From: Amoebophrya sp. A120
Lineage: Eukaryota; Sar; Dinophyceae; Syndiniales; Amoebophryaceae
DNA: 64,000 bases
Assembly (NCBI GenBank): GCA_905178155.1
Contig: CAJINV010000006.1
Location: 4,223,760 to 4,287,759, forward strand
Direction: 5' to 3'
Numbering within the stretch: position 1 is the stretch's first letter; the number at the start of each line of letters is the position of its first letter. The position numbers and the translations under genes are program-made. The notes under the pieces are model-generated. The model saw only the letters and a list, made by a program, of their open reading frames with translations. It had not been told where the DNA came from and made no database searches. Shown one piece after another: positions 23,100 to 32,963 of this stretch.

Positions 23100-24510
23100 G
23101 GATCTTTGATGCAGGCTCAGTGTCTAAAATTCGTATCGGATTTCCTTGCTATTTTGCAGAAGGTTCAACGTAGAAGTAGTTGTTGCGCCCACATAAAGCT
23201 CGGCGAAAGGCCGCGGGCGACCAACTTCCGCGCCCGCCCCGTTGAAGGAAAGGCAGGTCTTATGCTGAGGAAGCTCTCGTCGAGCCGCATGGCCTGCGAT
23301 TCTCTGAAAACCCGGGGCGCCGCGCCGCTTCGAAGTCAGTGCGGCGGGCTTCCCGGAAAAGCAGCCCTTGCCCGTGCCGCGCCGGGAGTGCAAGGGGGGC
23401 GCTTGCGAGGTTGCGGGCTCGCGCGTGCGGGCCCCGGTTGCTTGGGATTTGCGATATTTCTCAAAATTGAGCGCAGCGGACCCCGCGCCGGGGAAAGGCC
23501 GCCGGCGGGTCGGGCCCCTCCTAGCGCAGCGGGGCGCCGCGCGCGCATTTCCGAAAAGCCGCTATGGGGGCTCCGGTAGGGGCGGGGTTGGCAGGCGACG
23601 GAGCCCTCTCCAGAATACCAATCGCGAGCGCGGTTGCTGTAGCTTTGCACGCACCCGGGGCCGGCGGAAGCAGATTCAGCCCGCCCCGCCCCTATTTGTC
23701 TTGCCAGTTTGGGGCATAGGGGCCCGGCGCGTGCGCATACCGAGGCCGCGGCGCTGGCGCCGCGGCCCGGAGCAAATTCGCCGCGGCGGGGGGCGGCCCA
23801 ATTTCCAAAAATAGCAAAAGGCTGCCGAACTGGCTCGCGCGGGCCGCCAAGGCCAGGTCCCGGGACCCAGTTCCACCTGGCGTCGCAGCGCGCCCTCCTT
23901 GTGGCACCAAGCGGTCCGCCAATCGGCGGGAGGCGACCAGGCTCGGCCCGGCGGCATCGCGCAAGCGCCTGCAGCCCCCGGAAGCCCGCCGCGGTGGCTT
24001 TTGCGGGCCGCGCATGCCGGGCCCCGCGGTCGGCCGGAGAAGCGTCGCGGGGCGTCCTGCTAGTGGCGATCCGCCCGGCCTGCCGCGCAGCTTCGGGCGC
24101 CGCCCGCGCGGGCGACCTGTCGACCCGGCTACCCGCCTCCCATGCGGAGGTCTGCCCGGTGCCGCCTAGCGAACTAGGCGGCATCGGCGCGGCCCTTTCG
24201 TGCCGTTGGTCCACTGCATAACCAGCGCCGGCCCGCGCGCGGAGAACCGGCGCCGGGCCCCGATGAAGCGCGACGATAAGGCGCGGCGTCTATGGTTTTG
24301 CGCTCCTACTTCATCAACGGAGGCGGCCCAGAGCCGCCCTGTCGAGGGTGGCGCGGGGCGAGAATCTTGCGCAGTGGTCCTATGTGTACTATGCTGGGCA
24401 GGCATGTCAATCCAGTTGTGGACGGGGTTAGGACATGGCCCTGCTCTAGGGTGTGGGCCTTCTTTGATCGACGGAGGTCAATCTAGCCCCTATGGGATAA
24501 CATGGCCCAC
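23100..24510. other. GC-rich block 1
   Basis: Sharp rise in GC with many CGCC/GGCG words and no clear tandem unit. Overlapping open frames on both strands look like composition artefacts. Ends near GCCCCTATGGGATAACATGG, which is echoed by GCCCCTATGGGACAAAATGT at the start of block 2. Confidence 0.5.
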
Positions 24511-24519
24511 TGCTTGACA

Positions 24520-25455
24520 GTAAGCAACTTTTTCTAGATTTTTTAAAATTGTGCCAGGGGTAGGGGTCAGGCTTTTTTGGCTTTACGGAATAGACGAACG
24601 ACACAGCGTGAGTGTGTCAGCTCTTTTTCTTACATACTTGACAAGCTTTTGAATAGTATTGATCACGTGCGGCATTTTTCAAAAATTTTAAAAAAATCAA
24701 AAAATGACAGAAGAACTGCAAGCATTCACTTACTTTGTTTCTATTACGTCCACAAGTGCAAATACTTGGAAGGCATCCCATTCATATGAGAACTGAAGCC
24801 ATATACTACGGGAAATTTCCACCATATGCAATTTTTCAATATTTTATCCTCAATAAATTTTTGCGGAAGTTTCCAGATTTGGGGCATTTTTTTAAACAAA
24901 GTGAGTTAGTGACATTATATACCATCAGTGTTAAACAGCTTACGTTTTTTTTTTATCTGTAAACTTTTATATATAGCATTTCAATTTTCCAGAATTTTTC
25001 AAATTTTTTGAAACTTTTAAAATATTAAAAAAAGTGAATCAATGGCTTATAAAGCAGCCGAAGTTTTAGTACGAAGACACGACGTGCCTTTTATATTCAA
25101 TATAATACAACTTCTCTAGTGTTTAGGGATAATTTTTCAGATCGTAAAAAATTAAAATTTTTTCACATTTGAGAAACCCCCAAAAAAGTTGATAGTATAA
25201 GTCTGATTTTTCTTGTAAATGAAGCAGCATAGGAATAAAATATGCGTATATGCATACACTTGCTCTTTTTTGTGTGTTTGTGACGCTTTTTGACCATGAT
25301 AGCAATTTTTAAAAAAATTGCAAGTTTGGAAAGAGTGGTCAAATATAATCTATCCTAGAGAAAAATGGAAGTAAAACTGTCCAACAGTGCTTCATTTATG
25401 CATTTTAGTGGATCTGCGGAAGTCGATAAACACAGTTTGGATACAGGATGATTTA
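24520..25455. other. AT-rich core of the strand-switch region
   Basis: Long runs of A and T with repeated TTTTTCAAA/TTTAAAAA words. There is no gene. By analogy with other strand-switch regions it could be the transcription start zone or a replication origin (inference). Confidence 0.45.
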
Positions 25456-25459
25456 TTGC

Positions 25460-26500
25460 CCCTATGGGACAAAATGTGAAAGCAAGATCCTCCGTCGTCC
25501 CTGTGTCCAATAGTGAAGCAGTGCGCGGCCCCCTCTATGGTGTGGCGCTCTTCTTAGGTCGTCGCGCATTCCCTGCGACGGCGGGACGCGGTGCATTACC
25601 GGCGGAAGCGCCCTGCGAAAACTCTGGAAATGCGCGGCGATCGCGGGCGAAGAGGGCACATGCCTGGCCCTGCGTCGTCCAAACGGGCGCCGTACAGGGC
25701 TCCTTTGGAACAGATTCCCGGGCTTGGCTTGCGCTGTCGCGGCGGCACATCCCCCCCCCCCCCCCTTTTGCTTTCCCCCGACCGCCGGCCGGCGGAGCGC
25801 TCCTAGTGTTGCCCGCTTGCGGCGATATAAAGAAGGCGCGAAAACCATACGGAGGGCGGCCCGCGCAGGCGCTTTTTCTAGTGGGTGAGCCGCCGACGCC
25901 TGCGGAGGCCCGTATCCTTACCTAGCCGCGGGTGCCTCGGCCGGCCGCGGCGCACCGGTGGCGCTTTGTTCTACGGCGCGACAGGCCCGCCTGCACATAG
26001 CTTCCTGCGCATCGGCTCGCCCCGGGGGCTCCGGGTTTCTTTCGAAGCTTCGGAAAGGGGCCGGCTTCCCGGCAAACCCTCCGAGTGCGGCAAAAGACCG
26101 GCGCTGCTGGGGGCCCCTGTTGCTGCGTCTGGCCCGTGGGGCTTCGGGTAACCGTCGGAGCGTCGGGTGGCCGCCGGCGCTTCGACCAGCCGGCGGCACC
26201 CCGGTTCTCTACCGGCGCTTCGGCTCCGCGCCGCGCTAGGCTAGCCCGCGGGGCTTCGGGTAGCCGTCGGAGCTTCGGTCGGCCTCCGGCGCTTCGGCTA
26301 GCCCATTGGGGTCGGGCAAACCGGTGGCGCTTCGGGTAGTCGGCCGTGCATCGGTTCGCGTATCTCGCCCGGGCTTGCGAGCGGCGCCTCGGCCAGCCCC
26401 CGGCGCAACGGCGAGAAGTACTCACGCCAAGGTCTGCGCGCTTCGTGCGTTTTGTCGCGGCCCGGACCCTGTACCAGCGGTGGTAAAGAGTTGAAATCGG
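25460..26500. other. GC-rich block 2 with degenerate GGCGCTTCGG repeats
   Basis: Contains a run of about 15 C at 25751-25765. Between about 26140 and 26410 a degenerate repeat occurs, built on GGCGCTTCGG and GGGGCTTCGGGTAG spaced roughly 25-35 bases. No protein-like frame is convincing. Confidence 0.5.
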
Positions 26501-27123
26501 TCTACTTCTCCGACAAACATATGGACATGTGCTTTGCCCCAGTGTTCATCATTCCGAGTCGACAATGGGAACAATACAAAAGTGCTTTATTTCTGTCTTC
26601 ATGAGGGCGCCCGGGGTTTTTACCGTGGCGTGACCGGTTAGGCATGTGAAGATATCACACAGTTCATCGAAACCGCTCGTCCGTTACATATTAAAGCGGC
26701 ATAGTACTCAGTGGTCTTCAAGAACACAGCATAGGTCTGCAACGACGTTATACCAGATCTTCCGTTCTTGTTGAAACTACATGCCAGGTCCCTATCAAAA
26801 ACTTGCGACACTCTTTCAAAAAGAAAGTTCGAAATAAAAGGAGCACCGCGTCCGCTCTAGTACTTCTACTGGTCGCACAGAAGCTTGCGGTGTTTTCTAT
26901 ACCTGTGGGCGGTCTTCCTCCTAGGGGACACCACTTTGATGTGAGAGCAGTTCTTGTACTCTTGTAGTGCCTCCAAAATATTTTTACACTGTAAAAATTA
27001 CAATCCATCGGTGCAGCTTCATCTCCAGGTCGTGTGGTCCAAGAAAGAGAACAAGTCTTCTACACGACAGCAGAACGTCGAGAGAAAAAAATTTCTCCCC
27101 GAACACTAACTCACGAAACGACC

Positions 27124-30100
27124 ATGCAGACCCCAGCGCAACAACTCCTAGTTCGCTCGTCTCTCCCGCTGCGCCCGGCCCGAGCAAGGAAGGCGCAGGT
27201 GGTTACGGCCACGTCCAGTACTGCGCACATAGCGGCGGCGGGGACGAACAGTCACGCATATTGTGAGGAAAAATCCCCCCTCCCCATATCAAAGCGAAAT
27301 TTCTGATGCTGGATTTGTGTACACAAATCCGACACGTCTTGCTGGAGAGCACTGCTGGCCCATACCAAGTGCGAGTAGAGAGGTTTTGGCCTAGGCGCTT
27401 AGCATGAAAAACATCAGCACTGTAGGCCCAACAGCATGACAAACCGCCGGCGCAATGCGGCGGTTGTCTGTGGAGTTGCCTTCTTATGCAAGACAGACAC
27501 GATTTGTGGCCACAAATCAGCACCACAAATTTCCAAAAGTGCACCTTCTCAGTATGGGGAGGGGGGATTTTTCCTTCGGATAACGCGCGGTCGTTCTTCG
27601 GATCCACAGAACAACCGTCTGGAAGGATAAGACGTCCACCACGGATCGACAAGAACATGATGATGAGCATGGGTATTGTAGTGCCTGCGACGTCGTCAAC
27701 AATGACCGCCGTGCCGCTGGTTCGACGACGAGTGACCGCGGCCGCGGTTTCCTCCACACATTCGCTTACCGCGCGACCCCCGTCCATCTCGTACAGTACT
27801 ACTGCTACCCGCTCGTTTTCCAGTCGAACGCCGCTGCTGTTCACGCCGGGCCCTCTGACAACGAGTGTACAGGTGAAGAATGCGCTGTTGCAAGACGTCG
27901 GCTTATCGATCGCAAATATGTCTGGGTCTGGGAAGAACTTGTAAAAATGCGGGTTTGCGAATTATCGTAAAGGCACTGCATGAATGGTCCGCCTCGCATG
28001 GGAAGTTTTCGGGCGCGGCTAGGTGTAGTTCTTGCGTACTTTTTTGCATGACAACTTGCACTTTTGCATGATAAGGGAAATCAAGACCTTTTATTGGTGG
28101 ACATGCATCACAAAGAACGATTACGATACGGCCATAGCACACAAGCATGACAAGAAATCTCGCAACTACCTTGCAGACCCAGACCTTTTTGCAATGCATA
28201 GAAGTCCCGGGATCCGTATTTTCTGGACCAGATGCATGCGGTTCGGGAAAAATTGGTGCTGGGCGCGAACACCACCACGGACACGCACTATCAAATGCAA
28301 ATATCTCTGGGTCTGGAAAGGTTGGGCCTGTGTTGCGTGTCTCGCATTTCTGAAACAGCTGTATTGCTATTGCATGAGCAGCAAATAAAGCGCCACACTT
28401 TCGTCATGCAAGCTCGCGGTTCGTAATGTGAACTACGGATGAGAAAGCGCTTGGAATATTTGTCATGCTCCAGTGCGACTGCACAACTTCGTTCGAGGCG
28501 CACAAACTCATGACCATTCGGCGTCACAAGTTTCCACACGCAGACATGTTTACACTTGATTTGCGCGATTCGGTTTTGATTCAAGGAGCGGGGACACACG
28601 CCATCGAGTCCGTGCTCGGTATGCAAGAGAAAAACTGTGTAAATGTAACTCTGTAATGCAGAACATGCAAAGGAGTTACACCTGTCATGTCAGACAGCCA
28701 TGAAGTCGTCTTTCCATGTGTGTTTTCCCTCACAAGCCACGCATGAAAGGTTTTTTCTATCATGTAGAGCAAATCTGTGATGCTGTCTCAGCCAAAGAGA
28801 CTTACACTAACACAGTTTTTTTCTTGGATACTCGGGTCGGCTTGTGTACTTATTTCTCGGTCTCTATTTCTTTGCTGAAAGTAAGCTGCTACACTGATGG
28901 CTGATGATGATGATGGCGATCATGTGTTTTTTTTTCTCTATGCATGTTGATGCTCAGTAGCTAGCTGGTAAAAATAAAGGTCAGCATATTTGTGGATTCA
29001 CTTATCTCAATTTTTTGTTTTCGCACAATAACCTCCAGTCCGGCCCCAACGACAAAGTGTTGATTCTGAACAACGGCGCTTACGGGGAGAGGCAGAAGCA
29101 GATCTGCAAGATTCTGAAAATCTCCTTCGAGTCCCTGGACTACAGTGACGATGTGGCGGTGTCCGCAGCGGATTTGGAAGCCCGTTTAGAAGCCGACGGG
29201 CACTCGTTTTCGCACGTCAGCTTTATCCACCACGAGACAACCGCTGGCGTGCTCAATCCGCTCACGGAGTTGTGCCAGGTGGTGGAGCGGTTTAACGCAA
29301 AGACCACGACCGGGAAACAGCTGGAAATTATCGTCGATTCCATGTCTGTATGCATTGCAAATATGTCTGGGTCTGGAAACTTCTCATGCTGATGTGCGAA
29401 TGATACGCAAACTGTATTGCGGAGCTGCGCATGACAAGTGTCTGGGTGGCTACGTCTAGCGTTAAGCGCATGACAAATTGCCTTTTTGCATGACAAACAA
29501 GTAGCGTTGTAGCGCAACAAGCATGACAAACTCTTCCGCATTGCTGGCCGAGCATGACAAACTTCCATTCTTCCAGACCCAGACGTATTTGCAATGCATA
29601 GTCCGCATTCGGCGCGTACGAAGTGGATCTACAGAATATTACAGTGAAAAGTCCCCCCACCGCAGAATTTGCAGAAGTTTCTCATGCAAAGTTTCCAAAT
29701 GAAAGGTCTTTGTCTTGCATGAAAGGAGCACGAGCATTTCTGATGCAGAATCTAGGTGCGCAAGGGATCTTTTGCATAAGAGAAACGCCTGCTGTTGGGG
29801 TTCTTTGCAACACAAATTTGAGCTATTCAGAATGGCAAATTTGTGATGCTAATAGATGCAAGACAGTGAGTGTTTCCATTGGAAAGGTTTGCAATACAAA
29901 TGCTGCCATGTGTTGGGGCGTGGGCATTGTTCACTGGGATACAGAAAAAGCACAAAGCGGTAAAATACCTGATTTCTTCCGCCAATAAGTGCATCGAGGG
30001 CGTGCCGGGATTCGCTTTTGCGATCTACGAGAAAGAGGCTCTAGAGCGGCTTGCGGAAAGAAAGCCGAAGTCCCTCGCGCTCGACCTGTTTGCGCAGGCG

Positions 30101-32460
30101 AAAGGTACAAGGTTGCATGATATACTACCGATCATGAAGTAGTACAGTATCGGACTCGAGGACATATTAAGCGACAGTTTCTATGCTGCTTTTTTATAAA
30201 ACACGGACATATTCATACCACCCTGCTATTTTATCGCATGACAATAAACCTTACAGGTCTCAGCACGGGCAACCGGCAGTTCCGCTTCACGCCGCCGACG
30301 CAGGCGATTCTAGCGTACCACCAGGCGCTTTTAGAGTGGGAGGAGGAGGGCGGTTGGAAGGGGCGGGGCGGTCGCTTATGCACTGCAAATATGTCTGGGA
30401 CTGGACGACGAGTGTGATGCTGTTTCTGCATGACACAGGAGGTCTGGCATGCAAGTCCTAGCACCACAGGTTTTGCGCAGGTTAGGTGATGCCTAATAAA
30501 GTCGCATGACAAGAAGTTCCCTCTTTTGCTGACAAGAAATGACGAGCAACTTTTGCGGTCCATGCATGACAGATTTTTTTTTGGTCGCAGATGCGCATCA
30601 GAAGTTTACATGTTTCCCGACCCAGACAGATTTGCAATGCATATCGCTATAGAGAGAACTACGACGTGATTATCAACGGGTTGGAGAAAGTATCGTGTGC
30701 AAAAGTATCGTACTCGTATAGATGCAAGTCTTGCATTACAAATCTTTATCTCAAAGGAAATCCGCATTACAAATTTTCTTTCTCATGCTGAGGAAATTTG
30801 TAATGCATTTATACGAATACGATACTTTTGCAATTCATAGAAAGATTTCGGGTTGGAATTTTACGTGAAGCCGGAATATCGCGGTTACATTATCACCACA
30901 GTCCTGTCCCCGACTATGGAACTGCCAGGATCGAAATTGACAAAATCGAAAAACTTGTGATGCATAAAATGCATGCCGCGAAATACGTGTGTTGCAGAGG
31001 AGGCAAGTGAGGCCGATTGTAAGCCTGTTTGGGGTTATAGCTTGAGCTGCTAAAGCAGCATGAGAGAATCAGTCTTCTTTGCCTAAACAGCATTACAAAC
31101 CGGATTTAGGCACCACCAGAATTTGTCATGCGCCACTTAGAAACTGGGTTCGAACTGGAATCCATTTTATGCATGATAAATTACCAGCCATGCTCCGGCT
31201 GCCGCCGGAGCGCAAGGCTGTTCGGCTGGGGGTGAAGGGTTTGCGGACCGGACCATAGCGGAACAGCTCGGCGCGCAGGGGGGCCCGTGGGTTTCAGGGT
31301 CCGGCTTGCGCCATGTCAGCCTGCAGGCCCCCCTGCGCGCTTCCTGCGCCTTTAGGCGCTATGCGCAGGGAGCAGCTGCGAAAAGCCTTGGGGGCGAAGC
31401 GAAACAAACTATCTGGGTCGAGGCGCCGAAACAGGAGGGGGGCCAGGCTGCGTTTCGTGTATCACCCCCCAGCCCCAAGCCAGTTGACTCCCAGTCAGGC
31501 AGAAGAGGTTGGCGCGGGAGGGTGGCGCGAGAGGGTAGCGCGAGAGGGTGGCGCGAGAGGGTGCGCGAGAGGGCTGCGCGAGAGGGTGGAGAGGGGCTGA
31601 GCAAACCAAATGCTTGCGCGGATGGACTGCAATGCCAAATATGGAGAACGCCATGCGGATTCGCGACCGCCACTTTGCGTCTTTACCCTCTCGCAGACCT
31701 CTCGCAGCCCCTCTTTTTGACCTCTTTTGGGGGTCCCCGCTAATAGTCCGGCTATACTCGCGGGTAGAGGGCGACAGAGGTGGCCGAGAGGTGGCCGAAA
31801 GGGTGCGCGAGAGGTTGGTCCTTATTCGCACCACCTCCCGCAACCTCTGTCCCCCTCTCGCGCCCCCTCTTTTTGACCTCTCTGCACCCTCCGAGGCGCT
31901 TCAGCGGCCCTAAAGAGTGAACCCTTCGGCGGGCTATACTCGCGCCACCTCTCGGCCACCCTCTCGAATGACCTCCCGCGCCACCTCTCCACCTCTGTTG
32001 ACCTCTTTTTGACCTCTTTCCACCTCTTTTTGACCTCTCGGCCACCTCTCTCCGACCCTCTGTAGACCTCTACTTTCGCATGAATATAATAGATAGTAAT
32101 TTCGATTTTGTCAATTTCGATTTTGACACTTCCATACCGACAAACTTGCTGAAAAACAAGGAAAAGTGGGACTTTCAGTTTCTCTACGACTTTTTAGCGA
32201 CCAGGGGGTTTGTCATCTACCCCGGCAAGTTGGCGAAGGCGGACTCCTTTCGGATCGGGACGATTGGAAAAATTTACCCGGAGGACTGCGAGAACTTCTT
32301 ACTCGTTTTGAAGCAGGGCTTCGACAAAATGGGCATCACGAAACAGGAAATTTTGGACGGCCGGGCCAGGTTGCTGGAGAGTGATGTGAGCGGGAAGAGT
32401 GGTGGAGCAGGACCGAATGTTGAAATGGCTGGCCAAGCTGGAATGAAGCAGAGCATGTGA
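27124..32460 (+). CDS. phnW: 2-aminoethylphosphonate-pyruvate transaminase, 12 exons
   Basis: Class V PLP aminotransferase: 2-aminoethylphosphonate plus pyruvate gives phosphonoacetaldehyde plus alanine. Exons 27124-27258, 27588-27903, 28206-28288, 28567-28619, 28836-28845, 29039-29348, 29606-29636, 29947-30104, 30257-30376, 30649-30690, 30845-30914 and 32142-32460 total 1647 nt (548 residues) in frame. Family landmarks: TPGPLTTS near 131, [49 protein letters not shown] near 300-311, [13 protein letters not shown] with the PLP lysine near 327, [14 protein letters not shown] and FVIYPGKL. Nine introners and two GT-AG introns (28846-29038 and 30105-30256) interrupt it. About 120 extra Ser/Thr/Arg-rich residues precede the enzyme and may be an organelle-targeting leader (inference). 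ATG 27124 is the first in-frame ATG. Confidence 0.95.
27259..27582. mobile_element. Introner, family B
   Basis: 324 bp with repeats ACGCA/ACGCG. Very similar to the B copy at 63221 in the same orientation. Confidence 0.88.
27904..28200. mobile_element. Introner, family A, diverged repeats
   Basis: 297 bp. Flanks CGGCT/GAAGT barely match, yet the 5-nt spacing exactly restores the DVGSRDP sequence of the enzyme, so the limits are sound. Confidence 0.82.
28289..28561. mobile_element. Introner, family A, eroded right end
   Basis: 273 bp ending TTGATT instead of GATA, with flanks CGCAC/TGCGC. The right arm is shortened (CACACGCAGACATG). Confidence 0.78.
28620..28830. mobile_element. Introner, family E
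   Basis: 211 bp with repeats CTCGG/CTCGG. Only 10 coding bases separate it from the GT-AG intron at 28846. Confidence 0.88.
29349..29600. mobile_element. Introner, family A
   Basis: 252 bp with repeats GTCTG/GTCCG. It interrupts the VDSMSAFG motif. Confidence 0.88.
29637..29941. mobile_element. Introner, family I (single copy here)
   Basis: 305 bp with repeats CAGAA/CAGAA. Arms CAGTGAAAAGTCCCCCC and the complement of GGGGCGTGGGCATTGTTCACTG are imperfect and unlike the other families. Ends are TAT...ATA. Confidence 0.82.
30377..30643. mobile_element. Introner, family A
   Basis: 267 bp with repeats TCGCT/TCGCT. Excision rebuilds the RYRENY motif. Confidence 0.89.
30691..30839. mobile_element. 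Introner, family D
   Basis: 149 bp with repeats GAAAG/GAAAG. Confidence 0.89.
30915..32136. mobile_element. Composite introner, family F with a large insert
   Basis: 1222 bp with repeats CCGAC/CCGAC. Both F arms are present. Left-arm-proximal sequence matches other F copies up to about 31181 and resumes at about 32095, so the middle is a later insertion. The frame of phnW is kept across the whole unit. Confidence 0.87.
31182..32094. repeat. GC-rich insertion inside the family F introner
   Basis: About 0.9 kb absent from other F copies. It contains a run of GAGAGGGTGGCGC-like units (about 31512-31590) and, further on, repeated CTCTTTTTGACCTCT motifs (near 31706, 31860, 32003 and 32025) running into complementary GAGAGG segments. 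It shows no coding sequence of a known family. A possible AATT repeat flanks it. Confidence 0.65.
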
Positions 32461-32963
32461 AGAGGATAATGTAGAAGTCTCTGCTTGTTGTTACGTATCA
32501 ACATCGGCTCCTACTTGTTTTGCAATGCAAAATTTGTTTCCGATGAAAACAAAAAAGAATTTCCAAGCGAAAGAAACCGCACACTTAATAGTTGTGTGCG
32601 GTATCAGGGTTCTTTTGTCACCGCAGAGGTGCGGTTTTGTAGTTCGACTTGGACGAATCCATGCCATTGATTCTGGAATTCATCCGGCGATCGAAAAATA
32701 AGAAGATCCAGAATTACTGTATGTAGTTGCTCGATGCTGTCACAGAGAAAATTATCTCTCGAAGATCCACACCACTGTCGGTGAGCTTGCCTCCGTCCTC
32801 GTCGACCAAAACGCGGTTTGTGACTTGCGCCAGTTTATTGGTGGAAAAGTAGATAGCCTAGCGCTAGTATTGTACGACCGAACAGAAGCAAGGAGATAAA
32901 ATTCAAATTCCTTTTGCCCAAAGTAAATCGGCTTCTTCTTACGCAGTACTTTCTTATCAAACC
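32461..32963. other. Intergenic region
   Basis: Between phnW and AIP1. It holds a hairpin (listed) about 115 nt after the phnW stop and otherwise no gene. Confidence 0.5.
32576..32602 (+). repeat. Stem-loop downstream of phnW
   Basis: Perfect 9-bp arms ACCGCACAC and GTGTGCGGT around a 9-nt loop, in the expected 3' region of the phnW transcript. Possibly a 3'-end or processing signal (inference). Confidence 0.55.

Larger units (their letters stand above)
22698..27123. other. Divergent strand-switch region without a supported gene
   Basis: Minus-strand genes end here and plus-strand genes begin, so transcription must start outward from this region. It contains two GC-rich blocks (about 23100-24510 and 25460-26500) around an AT-rich core. 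None of the many open frames in the GC blocks resembles a protein family, and they overlap on both strands as expected by chance at high GC. Flanks at 22698-23100 and 26500-27123 show no gene. Confidence 0.6.

Noticed and set aside
23368-24221. Several 150-290-residue open frames on both strands of the first GC-rich block
   Set aside because: They overlap each other on opposite strands, are dominated by Arg, Pro, Gly and Ala, and match no family. Long frames arise by chance at this GC level.
25462-26494. Open frames in the second GC-rich block
   Set aside because: Same reasoning as the first block; repeated CTTCGG words give Arg/Ala/Gly-rich translations in all frames.
31306-32045. Open frames inside the insertion in the family F introner
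   Set aside because: They are Arg/Gly/Glu translations of the GAGAGGGTGGCG-type repeat and its complement and lie within a spliced segment.
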